Shown one piece after another: positions 1 through 23,590 of a DNA stretch of 64,000 nt; the first letter of the stretch is position 1, and each line of letters begins with the position of its first letter. The notes beneath the pieces are model-generated. The model searched no databases. It worked only from the letters and a program-made list of their open reading frames with translations, and was not told the DNA's origin. The stretch is taken from contig NC_086386.1 of NCBI RefSeq assembly GCF_036588685.1, positions 47,663,878-47,727,877 of the forward strand, in the 5' to 3' direction. Origin of the DNA: Mytilus trossulus. Lineage: Eukaryota; Mollusca; Bivalvia; Mytilida; Mytilidae. A program made the translations under genes and the position numbers.

Positions 1-511
1 ATGTAATGAATTTAAAACATTTGGTGGTAAGATATAAATAACCAAGATAACTCATTGAACAATGTTAACTATCTCTTGACTGCTACTTCAAGTTGACAGC
101 TATCATTCACTCTGCAAAAATGTAATTGCATTTCAAATAATAAGACAAACCAGGTTAAAAGTTATGAAATATTTATTACAAAAATATACAGAAATTATGT
201 GATGGAATATGAAAATAAAATATAAATATGAGTCATTTGTTAAAAAATATTAAATTAAAAAAACAAATGTAAATGAAATGTATGAGTGATGCCTCAGTAG
301 ATAAAGGTTATTGAAGTTAAAAAAAAATATACAAAAAATATACCATCAGTCATGGAAAATGAAGACTGCATGTTGTTATATTGTTTTCAGTGCAATATAA
401 TACATTTCAATTTAGATTTAGGTTCAGAGTCTAAAACGCATATAATTATTATTGCCATAGCTTCTGTCTATATAGATAACAAGTAATGTTTTTGTGATTT
501 TTTTTTATTAG

Positions 512-12196
<11,685 letters not shown>

Positions 12197-13547
12197 CAAT
12201 ACGTTTTTGTAGATAATGTTTGAAAAAATCACATTGGTGCCATTAAAATAGTCAATTTTAACAAGTATGAAAACAGTGACATTGTTTAGATCTGTTAAAC
12301 TGTAAATTCAGAAATTATTGCCATTTTGTCATTATAGACTTAAATGCAATTTTATTCTTTATGATTTTGAGAAAAAACATGTTTAAGTCATATAAAATAT
12401 TTCAAAATGCGAGTTTAAATTATTGCGTTTACAACTCTGTCGCATTTTTTGCAATACTAAAAACCTCACAATAATTTCTGAATTTACAGTATATCAATGT
12501 TATTTACTCAGATTTGTTTTTGGGTAAACTGCACCTTACAGTTTTCTATGTATTGCAGGCTTCACAATGTATACTGAAGGTCACCTATTTTACTTGTACT
12601 GTTATTTTAAAATTGCTTTTCAACGAACAAACCTTAAAACCATGCAAATTTGAAAACTTATAGGTAATATTTATTTCTTATAAGAAATTATAATTTTTGA
12701 TGTATGATTGGTAGTACACTTAAAATTTTGAAACTTACATGTAATATGTATCTTTCAATAAAAATGATTTTCTTTTAAAGAGATATTTTTTTAACAAGTC
12801 ATTTGGCAAGAGAGAGTTATTTTCTGAACTCAATGGACTAAGATAACTGTACTTGCTGTAAAGCAGTGACGATTTATAATATACCTGTATGATAACAGTA
12901 GAATCTGTATGATAACAGTAAAATCTGTATGATTACAGTAGAACCTGCCTTCAAGACCTCATCATCAAAAGATAACTGTTTTTTGAAAGGGATGTCATGT
13001 TTTATGTCCCTAATCAAAATTGTTTAATGGTGCACAGTAAGAATTTGGTTTATTTTATAACATAGCATATACAAGGGTCTGGATGGAATCCTACAATTCT
13101 TTATTCTTGAGTTGTCTAAGCTATTTTTTTCTATTCTTTATAATTATTTTTTTTCTCTTTTCTTTGTATATTAGCATTATTCTTTATTCTTTAAACTTTT
13201 TCGTCTATTATTCTGTATGTGTTGTCGATTATTCACTATTCTCATAAACATTGGAACAGAAAGTGATGCATTTAACATGTTTAACTACCTTTAAATGTAC
13301 CAAATATTTTGAGAAAAACACCTGCTTTAGTTATGTTTACTGAATATACCATTCTATTGAAGTTGTACAGTCGTAAATTCTTCAGTTACTATAGGTTTTG
13401 CATTTAACAAGTTTGTGTTATTGCTTTATGAAAGTTGAATGGATATATCTAAAGTAGGAAATAAAATTTGTTGAAGACTTGCCATCTATATTATTACACG
13501 TGTTATCTTTTGCAATGTTTGAATATAAGATCACAACATTGATTTTT
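12197..13547 (+). other. 3' UTR of MBTD1-like gene and downstream AT-rich DNA
   Basis: Non-coding. A canonical AATAAA at 12757-12762 lies 560 bp after the stop and is the best polyadenylation signal. From 12,890 there are short imperfect repeats of a GTATGATAACAGTA unit, and 13,090-13,250 is T-rich with repeated ATTCTTTATT words. No further exon is seen. Confidence 0.5.
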
Positions 13548-15851
13548 AGCTTACCTGGCCCGAAGGGCCAAGTGAGCTTTTCTCATCACTTGGCGTCCGG
13601 CGTCCGGCGTCCGTCGTCGTCCGTCGTCGTCCGTCGTCCGTCGTCGTCGTCGTCCGTCGTCGTTAACTTTTACAAAAATCTTCTCCTCTGAAACTACTGG
13701 GCCAAATCAAACCAAACTTGGCCACAATCATCATTGGGGTATCTAGTTTAAAAAATGTGTGGCGTGACCCGGTCAACCAACCAAGATGGCCGCCACGGCT
13801 AAAAATAGAACATAGGGGTAAAATGCAGTTTTTGGCTTATAACTCAAAAACCAAAGCCTTTAGAGCAAATCTGACATGGGGTAAAAATGTTTATCAGGTG
13901 AAGATCTATCTGCCCTGAAATTTTCAGATGAATCGGTCAATCGGTTGTTGGGTTGCTGCCCCTGAATTGGTAATTTTGAAGAAATTTTGCTGTTTTTGGT
14001 TATTATCTTGAATATTATTATAGTTAGAGATAAACTGTAAACAGCAATAATGTTCAGCAAAGTAAGATCTACAAATAAGTCAACATGACCAAAATGGTCA
14101 GTTGACCCGTTTAGGAGTTATTGCCCTTTATAGTCAATTTTTAACCATTTTTCATTAATTAAAGTAATCTTTTACAAAAATCTTCTCCTCTGAAACTACA
14201 TGGCCAAATTAATCCAAACTTGGCCACAATCATCTTTGGGGTATCTAGTTTAAAAAATGTGTGGCGTGACCTGGTCAACCAACCAAGATGGCTGCCACGG
14301 CTAAAAATAGAACAAAGGGGTAAAATGCAGTTTTTGGCTTATAACTCAAAAACCAAAGCATTTTGAGGAAATCTGACATGGGACAAAAATGTTTATCAGG
14401 TCAAGATCTATCTGCCTTAAAATTTTCAGATGACTCGGTCAATCGGTTGTTGGGTTGCTGCCCCTGAATTGGTAATTTTGAGGAAATTTGCTGTTTTTGG
14501 TTATTATCTTGAATATTATTATAGATAGAGATAAACTGTAAACAGCAATAATGTTCAGCAAAGTAAGATCTACAAATAAGTCAACATGACCAAAATGGTC
14601 AGTTGACCCGTTTAGGAGTTATTGCCCTTTATAGTCAATTTTTAACCATTTTTCGTAAATTAAAGTAATCTTTTACAAAAATCTTCTCCTCTGAAACTAC
14701 TTGGCCAAATTAATCCAAACTTGGCCACAATCATCTTTGGGGTATCTAGTTTAAAAAATGTGTGGCGTGACCTGGTCAACCAACCAAGATGGCCGCCACC
14801 GCTAAAAATAGAACATAGGGGTAAAATGCAGTTTTTGGCTTATAACTCAAAAACCAAAGCATTTTGAGGAAATCTGACATGGGATAAAAATGTTTATCAG
14901 GTCAAGAACTATCTGCCCTGAAATTTTCAGATGAATCGGTCAATCGGTTGTTGGGTTGCTGCCCCTGAATTGGTAATTTTGAGGAAATTTTGCTGTTTTT
15001 GGTTATTATCTTGAATATTATTATAGATAGAGATAAATTGTAAACAGCAATAATGTTCAGCAAAGTAAGATCTACAAATAAGTCAACATGACCAAAATGG
15101 TCAGTTGACCCCTTTAGGAGTTATTGCCCTTTATAGTCAATCTTTAACCATTTTTCGTAAATCTAAGTAATCTTTTACAAAATCTCCACTGAAACTACTA
15201 GGCCACAATCATCTTTGGGGTATCTAGTTTGAAAAATGTGTCCGATGACCTGGCCATTCAACCAAGATGGCCGCCACGGCTAAAAATAGAACATAGGGGT
15301 AAAATGCAGTTTTTTGCTTATAACTATAAAACCAAAGCATCTAGAGCAAATCTGACAAGAAGTTAAATTTTTAATCAAGTCAATATCTATCTGCCCTGAA
15401 TTTTTCAGATGAATTGGACAACTGGTTGTTGGGTTGCTGCCCTCCAATTGGTAATTTTTAAAGAAATTTTGCCGTTTTTGGTTATCTTGAATACTATTAT
15501 AGATAGCGATAAACTGTAAACAGCAATAATGTTCAGCAAAGTAAGATCTACAAATAAGTCAACATGACCTAAATGGTCAATTGACCCCTTAAGGAGTTAT
15601 TGCCCTTTATAGTCAATTTTTAACAATTTTCATTAATTTGGTAAATTAATTTTTACCAAATATAGTTCTCTGTTACTAATGGGCAAAGTTCATGATAGAT
15701 ATAATTGTAAGAAGCAAAATCGTTCAGTAAAGTAAGAACTTCAAACACATCACCATCACCAAAATACAATTTTGTCATGAATCCATTTGTGTCCTTTGTT
15801 TAATATGCACATAGACCAAGGTGAGCGACACAGGCTCTTTAGAGCCTCTAG
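13548..15851 (+). mobile_element. Helitron2/Helentron-like non-autonomous element with tandem core
   Basis: The left end carries an imperfect 31 bp palindrome (13,548-13,578) centred on GGCCCGAAGGGCC. The right end carries a perfect 6 bp stem hairpin AGGCTCTTTAGAGCCT (15,832-15,847) followed by CTAG and then T-rich flank. AGCTTACCT at the left terminus is mirrored by AGGTGAGC about 25 bp inside the right end, an asymmetric inverted repeat as described for Helentrons. Between them are about four tandem units of ~500 bp starting near 13,680, 14,181, 14,682 and 15,181 (ACAAAAATCTTCTCCTCTG), the last more diverged. A (GTC)-rich microsatellite lies at 13,600-13,665. No Rep/helicase ORF exists. Confidence 0.6.
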
Positions 15852-16526
15852 TTTTATAATTTCATTGTCACATGTTATTAAGTTGTCAGGTTGTATATTG
15901 TTGCTGCTTATCTTGTTTAAATCATATTTACAATGTAATTATGGTGTGAAATATTGCAATAATGGATGCTTGTCATTTCAAAGAGTTATAACAAAATAAT
16001 ACTTAAAGGTTATATGTACTTTTATTTTTATTAAAGGTTATATGTAATGTTGTTTTTTTTAATTTGAAGGTTAACTGACATTTTGTTTAACCTATACACA
16101 TTGATGCTTCCCAGATAGCATTTTGGTCAGTGATTACAGTGAATAAAAATTTTGCAACTTAAAATATATTATTATTTAGTTAACTCCTGAAATTTGCCAG
16201 GGTTTACTGTAAACATGTGAATTTTTGTGCAAGGGTTATTTTTGCTTAGTGCTATTCTAAAATTCAAATAAAACAAGAGTTGCATTTTCCTTAGAATTTT
16301 GTAGCAATTATCAGTAAAATGAAAAAAAAAAATTTTATGGGTGGTTAAGGTCTTTTAAAGGTGCACCCCTTTCCACCTCACCTCAATGTGTTATATACTG
16401 GTACTGGAACAGCCCTTATTTCACATTGTTAAAGAGAACAAATCAATAATAGATGTGAGGGTCTCAGTCCTCATTTGATGTGTAAAATTTGACCCTTGCA
16501 TAAGCAGTTTTCTATAAACGTATTTA

Positions 16527-16705
16527 CACTTTTGGTATTAAGCTGAATTTTATCTCTAAATGACCGTAGATCACCTCCGAATAACCTTTTGACGTCAAGC
16601 AACAATCACTTTTTATTGTGATGTCAAATTTTTTGAACTGTTATGTCAAAGTTTACGGGAAGCTGTGTGATTCTACGTAATGGCGGACAAATTTGCATAC
16701 AAGTG
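16527..16705. mobile_element. TA-flanked MITE, relative of the SUMO intron element
   Basis: The ends CACTT and AAGTG are bounded by TA on both sides. The interior shares GCAACAATCACTTTT, a TGACGTCA-like word and TAATGGCGGACAAAT with the element at 26,476-26,643. Terminal inverted repeats are short and diverged. Confidence 0.6.
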
Positions 16706-17456
16706 TAAATCGTCTATTGATAATATGAAAGATCCACATTTTTACCTTATTTTACTACATGTATAATATATTTTTTGAAGGGTATTATTGTTTCTGTGAT
16801 ATTAAATATTGATGGTGTAATATAGTTTTAATTTTATTATGTTAATTGAGAAAGGTTTTGTAGTGACCTGAAGCAATGAAATTATTTGATGTAATTGAAT
16901 TAGATATACGCTATGCACATTTTATGTGAATCTATCATTTATATGATATAAGTTTTCTGTCCGTCTCCTTATTAAGAGTCTGTTATGTTCTTTTGGTCCC
17001 TGATCCTATTATATGTTGACCCAATAAACACTTGTAACGAGAAGGTATTTTTAGTGTTGTGACTTGTTAATTTGTTTAAATAGGGCAAGGAATACATGTA
17101 GTATAATTGATAATGGTTAGAAAGTGTATGTAAATATGACCAATATCTATTCAGTATTCACTAAATATTTGAAGACGAACAAATCTGTTTATGACATAAG
17201 TGAGAGTTGTGATACAGATGGGGGTTCCCAAAAACTTGCTTTTATTTTTGTTAATTTTTACACTCCTCCTCTGACTTTTCCCTTTCCTTTCCCCAAATTC
17301 AATCTTTTTCACCCCTTTATCTCTCACCCTCCAGCTTGTCACCACCCAAATACATGTATGTTAATAAATTATGATCAATCTAAAACTGAATTTGGGCCCT
17401 ATGTTGGAATGGACTAATAATCATGTTACCATGCATGTATGTGAAATAAAGGAGTT

Positions 17457-17613
17457 AGGGCTATTCCAGTCAGCACCCACCACCCAGACATATGTAATTG
17501 AGAATTATAGTGTGAAAAGTTGCTCTGATACCCACCACCCATGTATTATTAATACAATGTGCCTTCCAACCCCCCCCCCCCCCCCCCCCATACATTTTTT
17601 TGGAATAGCCCTT
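17457..17613. mobile_element. Short element with hAT-like ends and poly-C run
   Basis: Inverted ends GGGCTATTCCA and TGGAATAGCCC match the termini of the 3 kb element at 6,349-9,360. The interior is only ~130 bp and includes CACCCACCACCCA twice and a long C homopolymer. A clear target duplication is not seen. Confidence 0.5.
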
Positions 17614-18268
17614 TGTGAAAGAAAAGCATTTATCCAAATCAAATCTGAAGTTAGGCAGCAAGCAGTATGTGGTTGTTTGTAACTTGTATAATGAAAGGGA
17701 GACAATCAAGTTGATAAAGATAATGATTGGTTATAGCTGTAATTATAACTGTTTAAAGAATCTTATACTATTAGCTGTTCACTAAAATTTGCAAAAGACA
17801 CAGAAAGATTGGACAGCTAACTTTAATGTGGTTTCCATTTTGTATGCAATAACTTGTTAGCTCATTATTTTTGGTTATCCCCTGGGTCTCATGCTTGCCT
17901 ATAGAGTGGATGATAGTTAATTCTATTACTGACCTGATAAAACACAGTCTTTTATTGGTATTTTCTGTTTCTACCCTAACCAAGTGGCATTAAGGATTAA
18001 GAGCAAAGAGCATAGATTGGTTGACCAGTCAGAATAATGTGTCCAAAGAGTGTGCTGTGTTAATCTCTGGACTGGTCCCGGATCAATATATATATATAAA
18101 TTAAACACTATGTCAGAGCTGGCTACAATTTATATGTCTTTAACATGTTCTAACCCTGTTATGCATGTAATATTTGCCACTGTATGTACAACCAGAAGAC
18201 ATCAACATCATCATCATCATTTTTTTTTTTATAAGAAAATATTATTTATGTCAGTTTCAAAGTAAAAG

Positions 18269-18328
18269 ATGTCTTCTACAGAAAAAAATCATGCTGATCC
18301 AATGTCTCATCTATCTGAATATAAAAAG
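18269..18328 (+). CDS. Possible isolated first coding exon (weak)
   Basis: An ATG opens 20 codons (MSSTEKNHADP then MSHLSEYKK) that end exactly at an AAG/GTAATG donor-like site. No convincing following exon was found: the next acceptor in phase (18,604) leads into what looks like reverse-transcriptase debris with a stop after 37 codons. The product is not recognised. A chance ORF is at least as likely as a real exon. Confidence 0.15.
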
Positions 18329-18604
18329 GTAATGAAAATGTTTTTTTTTCTTTCATGTCTTTATTTTGCCAGTACAAGTGCATCATTTTGTGTACATGAA
18401 CATACTTAAATTTTAAAACCAGACTGTATGATCTTTTCCATGTGTTCCATTTTACATGCAAACTGATGTATGTATATACATTGTAGTATATTTTTAGCAA
18501 TTATGTATGGGCAGTGCTATTATTGTGTTAAGAATAAATTTATATTTTCATGTTCATAAAATATAAAATTGTACAAATATATGAATGTTCTTAATTTCTT
18601 GTAG

Positions 18605-18790
18605 CAACAATTTCAGCAGCATGCATATGGATTTTATATGTCCCACTTGATAAGTTATTCCAGAGCTTGTGTTTTCTATCATTATTCCTTGAAAGAGGAT
18701 TGCAGCTTACAATGAAACTATTGATCCCAGAATTTCTAGTTGTAAAGTTGAATAATGCGTTTGGAAGTGTTACAAGGGCCATCAGGGGTT
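18605..18790 (+). pseudogene. Decayed reverse-transcriptase fragment
   Basis: One frame reads YGFYMSHLISYSRAC, closely resembling the YxSQLIRYSRAC-type segment in the C-terminal part of retrotransposon reverse transcriptases common in marine invertebrates. Continuing in another frame gives LLIPEFLVVKL, also typical. The change of frame and the nearby stops mark it as dead. Family recognised from memory, not by search. Confidence 0.45.
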
Positions 18791-19459
18791 GATTGACTGT
18801 TGTGAAAACAGGGGCGGATCCTTCATTTTAAAAAGGGGTGGGGTTCCAGCTATATGTCCCCATTCAAATGCATTGATCGACCAAGAAAAAGAGGGTCCAG
18901 CCCACAGCCCCCCCCTCCTCCCCCTGGATCTGCCAATGGAATATCTGTATAACAGTTGTCATGGATTTGTTCTAATTGTCGTAACTAGTCCTCCATAGTC
19001 TTTTCCTAAAATGTGACTGCTTTCATTGAGACTTGATGTTAATATGTATTAACAGTGAGCAACACAACAGTGTTCTCATTCAAAGCAGGATCTGCTCACT
19101 CTTCTGTTTCACCTGGAATCATTCTGATATTTGGTTGGGTTCCTTTTCCTCAAGTTTTAATTCTTTTATGCAATGTATTTAGACTTGTTAATCTTTCATT
19201 ATTTTCCAGTTTATTTTCTACTGAAGTTTTATTCTCCCTTTTGTATTCTTAGTTTACAATTTTGGTGATTTTTTATTTGTTTTTCTTATTTTGCTATATC
19301 ATCTTGGCAATTTACAATTAAATGAATATGTAGTTAAAATGGTAATCAGGAATACTATTCACAAATTACCTAAGGACATGGAAGTTAGCAACTGTTGGAC
19401 TCATGATATGGTATTTGAAACTCCAAAACTTGTTTAGATAAAATTTGAAAGGTACCTGC

Positions 19460-19740
19460 TTAAGGTGATACCCAACACTTTCACTAAAATTAGTTTGGCT
19501 TTTTTAATTTTCATAAAATTTTGACAAAGTATTAACTTTGACCCCTTAACAAAAATGTAAAAATTTCAATAATTTTGAACCAATCATTTTATCAGAAAAA
19601 TTACACTGGTTATGTAGCAGTTTGACAAACACCAATTTTGATCACTGAGAAACTTGATATCCCCTTTAAAACACAACGTAATTAAAATGATTAGCTGACT
19701 TTACAGAGTTATCTCCCTGTAGTGTTAGGTACCACCTTAA
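19460..19740. mobile_element. TTAA-flanked MITE, copy 3
   Basis: Full-length copy with TTAA on both sides. Ends GGTGATACCCAACAC and GTGTTAGGTACCACC. The interior matches copies 1, 2 and 4, including GAGTTATCTCCCTGTAG near the right end. Confidence 0.88.
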
Positions 19741-20564
19741 CTGGAATAAAAAAATCCACCTGGTTTCAGTTTAGAAAGTAGGGTTGGAGTAACCTGATAA
19801 TGAATATAGAACTGAAAGTATGGTGTTGGAAACTATTAGTCTGATTATGAATTAAAATAGCAGGTGTCGACTACCAAGTCCTAAGGAATTCTGTCTTGAA
19901 AATACAGATATAGTGTGAAACAAGACTCCTATATGTGAAACGAGCATCTGGCGCAAATGCGTAGTATCTATGATGAGTTAATTTACATCCACAGGGTTGT
20001 TGCCACAGCTTGATGAGTTTATATTTTCCCAGGTTATCACCAGCCTAGTTGTCAGCACGTTTATGTTGACATGTATTATCATTAATATTTGATAATTATT
20101 AAATGTTTACAAAAAATTGAAATTTACTATAGTCAAAAAAGTGAGACATAGCGATCCTACATTCCATGGTTGGCGGTGGTGGCCTCCACAAATATTCACT
20201 CTGTGGTTAAGAGTTTTTGAAATTTTAATAACTTTCTTAACTATCCTAGATTTGTACCAAACCTGGTCAGCTTGTTTATGAACATAAGATTGTATCCAGC
20301 AGTAAATTTGTAAAAATAAAATTCCATTTTTTCTGTATCTTACTTATAGATGGACTTAGCTTTTCTGCTGGGAAACAATATATATATTTACTCTGAGGTT
20401 AAAGTTATCAAAATTTTAATACCTTTCTTATACCATCCGAGATTTGTTCCAAACTTGGACAGGAGCTTGTTTATGATTAAAAGCTAGTATCTCTAAGGAA
20501 ATTTTGTACTTATTATCTGTATTTTTCTTATAAATGGACTTAGCTTTTCTTCCAGTTAACATTA

Positions 20565-21285
20565 CAGACGATATGATCTTTCTTATTTTAAAGCCGAATT
20601 AGACTTTTGACCCCAATTTCACAGTTAAGGTGGTACCCATCACTTTCACTAAAAATAATTTGGCTCGTTTAATTTTCATAAAATTTTGACAAAGTATTTA
20701 CTTTGACCCTTTGACAAAAATATAAAAATTTTTGAACCAAGCGCTTTGTCAGAAATATTACACTGGTTATATAGCAATTTGACAAACACCAATTTTGATC
20801 ATTGAGAAGCTTAATATTCCCTTAATAACACAAAGTAATTAAAACGTTTAGGTGATTTTACAGAGTTATCTCCCTGTAGTGTTAGGTACCCCTTAACTGA
20901 ACATAGAAAATGAAAGTGGGAGTTTCAGGTTAAAGTTTTTTGTCAAGGTAGTTTTTGATGAAGCTGAAGTCCAATCAACTTGAAACTTAGTACACTTGTT
21001 GCTTATGATATGATCTTTCTTATTTTAAAGCCGAATTAGACTTTGACCCCAATTGTACAGTAAACTGAACATAGAAAATGAAAGTGTGGGTTTCAGGTTA
21101 AAGTTTTTGGTCAAGGTAGTTTTTGATGAAGTTGATGTCCAATCAACTTGAAACTTAGTACACATGTTCCCTATGGTATGATCTTTCTGATTTGAAGGCC
21201 AAATTAGATTATTTACCCAATTTCAGTCCATTGAACATGGTAGTGCGAGTGGGGCATCTGTGTACTTTGGACACATTCTTGTTGA
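20565..21285 (+). repeat. Mussel dispersed repeat R1, interrupted by a MITE
   Basis: Two successive R1 units. The first is split by the TTAA MITE at 20,625-20,896 and resumes with CTGAACATAGAAAATG. The second contains the uninterrupted equivalent (ACAGTAAACTGAACATAG near 21,056). It ends GGACACATTCTTGTTG. Confidence 0.8.
20625..20896. mobile_element. TTAA-flanked MITE, copy 4, nested in R1
   Basis: Bounded by TTAA on both sides, with ends GGTGGTACCCATCAC and GTGTTAGGTACC-CC (one base lost). It interrupts the R1 word CACAG-TTAA-CTGAAC, so the target and its duplication can be read directly. Confidence 0.9.
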
Positions 21286-22527
21286 GTCTGTTGTTAACAG
21301 CTTAAGTAAGCGAGACACTGGGTTCTACGGAACCCTTACAAATTTTCGACCTCAGGAATAGATTACAAAGTACCTTTAATAGCTGTATTTGGCAAACTTT
21401 ATTTTGTCCTCAATGCTCTTCAACTTTGTACTACATTTTGCCTCAGTAACATTTTTTTATTTGAGCATCATTGATGAGTCTTTTCTAGACCAAACATGCA
21501 TCTGGCTCAAATACAAAACCTCCATCCTGGTATCTATGATGAGATTAACTAATAATCAAGCACCATAATGCTATGTAGACCTTTGCGTCTTTTCTATTCT
21601 AACAAGATCTTACAAGGATTTGACAACACACCTTTCTTATTTCTGTTCTGTAATTTTTCAGCCGATGAAATTTTATGTGTTCATCAATAAAACAAAATCA
21701 AATGATCGTAATAGTAGTTTAGTTTTTAGATGCTGGTAGGCAGGCTTGAAGACCGTAATATTTCGTTTATTTAATGGTTTCCAGTTTTCTCATTGTCCTC
21801 GTCCACAATGAAGAGGTTTATTTAACAAGACATCTGATCTCAAAGAGAGCCACTCATTTATTTTGAATAGCAAGCTGAGATAGATGAAATCTTCAGTGAA
21901 TCACTGTACACAATTTAATAATAGATGTCTTATCAATCTGTCTTGTATTTTGCCATTGTACAAGAAGGGCATCTTTGCAGATCTTGAGTCATTGCCATTG
22001 ATTAAAATTCACACTCTTGAGTCTATTGCAATTTTAATGATTACAGGCACTCAGAGATATATAATTTTATAAAAGAATGGAGAATGGAAATGAGGGATGT
22101 GTCAAAGAGAGAACAACCAGATCAAAGTTGAGATAACAGAATTAGGCTACCAGTGGGTCAATGCAACCAGAAAATCGAAAATCCCACAACTGGAGGTGTG
22201 CTTCAGTTGGCCCCTAAACAAGAATGTAAACTAGTTTTGCCTTATTTATTTCAATTTTATGTGTTGTCGTGCAATTTCTAGACTCAGGTTTGTTGGAATG
22301 TTATATCCTGCCAAATTCGTAATAGTCAATTTCACATCTCGTCTTTGCAAGATAGATGTCTTATTGGCAATCATCACATATTTCCTTTCATAGATATAGA
22401 ATATAATTATTTCTGTGACTGCATCCTACATTAATTTGTAAGATCCTCTACCATAGACAATTCAGCTGGTCTGTAAAATTCCATATTCACATCTTTTATT
22501 TCATGTACTATGTCATGATGCCAGATA
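21286..22527. other. Gene-free stretch with repeat fragments
   Basis: Contains an R2 fragment on the minus strand (about 21,430-21,545) and a copy of repeat R4 (22,077-22,228, word GAGAATGGAAATGAGG). No exon is supported. Confidence 0.5.
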
Positions 22528-22733
22528 AAAGCTGACTAGGAAAGGCAACATTTAGCCATCAAAAGCTTAATTTATATCAGGGCCTAGGTGGTAGAGTAAT
22601 CTAGCAAGTCGGACCTAGTGCAAGGCGATTTGGTGCCACAATATCTCAGTAGCACGAGTACGAATCCTGGCCAGGAAAGAACAAAAACCCTGCTCCCTTA
22701 AATTTACAGATCTAACATTGTTGGTTGATATTT
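22528..22733 (+). repeat. tRNA-derived SINE, diverged copy
   Basis: Shares in order the leader word GACTAGGAAAGGCAACA, the body GGCGATTTGGTG, a changed B box (AGTACGAATCCTGG) and the tail ACAGATCTAACATTGTTGG with the better copies at 3,972 and 56,885. Confidence 0.65.
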
Positions 22734-23590
22734 TAAAACTGGTATTGGCTTAATTTCAAACACACTGAAAATTATTCTGACAAAATTTTTATTTTTTCCT
22801 ACATTTTTTTTTACATGTAAATAACAATGTTTCAATGACAGTCAAAGTTAAAAATACACCTGTATTATGATGAAAATAATGTTAATGTACGACTATGACA
22901 TGTAAAGCTTTGATAACTTTCAAATTTCAATTTCATGAATCTATTGACAACACTCTACTGGTGACTGCAGTTAAAATGATTAAAATTTATTTATCTAAAG
23001 GCTTGCTACAACCATTAACTTTTTTAACTGTATGAAAACCGGTACATTGATGTTTCTTCTTTAATTAATTAAACTTTTGACATGCATCATTAAACAAACC
23101 AAAAAATTTAGCGGTCGTATAAAAACTTGTAATTTAGAAAAACATGTCCAGAAGATTTATTTATTAAATCAGAATAACCGAAACTATGGTTTAAAGACAA
23201 TGATAAGGATACAATTCCTGTCTTGATTAAAAACATTGCAATTATTGTTTAAAAAAAGAAACAGAATTAACGTTGTAAATGCCATACTGACAACAGTTTG
23301 GCTTTATAATTTTTTCTTATTTTAGAAATATATATAGCACGAATCTGAACCAATTCCTTGAAGAATTAGATACCGAAACATTATAGGGTCAAATGCCATA
23401 AAAATAACATCATTCTGTTTCAACATGATATGACAATGAAGTGTGATGAGTTAAAAACAATCTGTACAAAAATCCACATAATTTACACTTCTCGCCTCCT
23501 CACTGAAGCGTCCATTTCACTTTACAACTGTTGATGTGTATGACTGACAATGATATTTTTAGCATGACCAGAAAACACAACATATAATAT
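22734..23590 (-). other. SUMO 3' UTR and downstream sequence
   Basis: Minus-strand sequence after the SUMO stop. AATAAATAAA at about 23,157-23,166 on the minus strand is the best canonical polyadenylation signal, giving a 3' UTR of roughly 430 bp. No other gene is seen. Confidence 0.4.

Larger units (their letters stand above)
15852..18268. other. Gene-free AT-rich stretch
   Basis: No exon could be supported. It contains a TA-flanked MITE at 16,527-16,705, a hAT-end relative at 17,457-17,613 with a C run of about 20 at 17,570-17,590, and a short (TA)n at 18,087-18,096. Confidence 0.5.

Noticed and set aside
17470-17709. Overlapping ORFs across the poly-C run
   Set aside because: They encode Gly or Pro homopolymers from the C run and differ in frame; there is no gene-like context.
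19055-19252. 65-codon plus-strand ORF (MSNTTVFSFKAGSAH)
   Set aside because: The sequence looks like a dispersed mussel repeat and the frame runs into T-rich hydrophobic translation.
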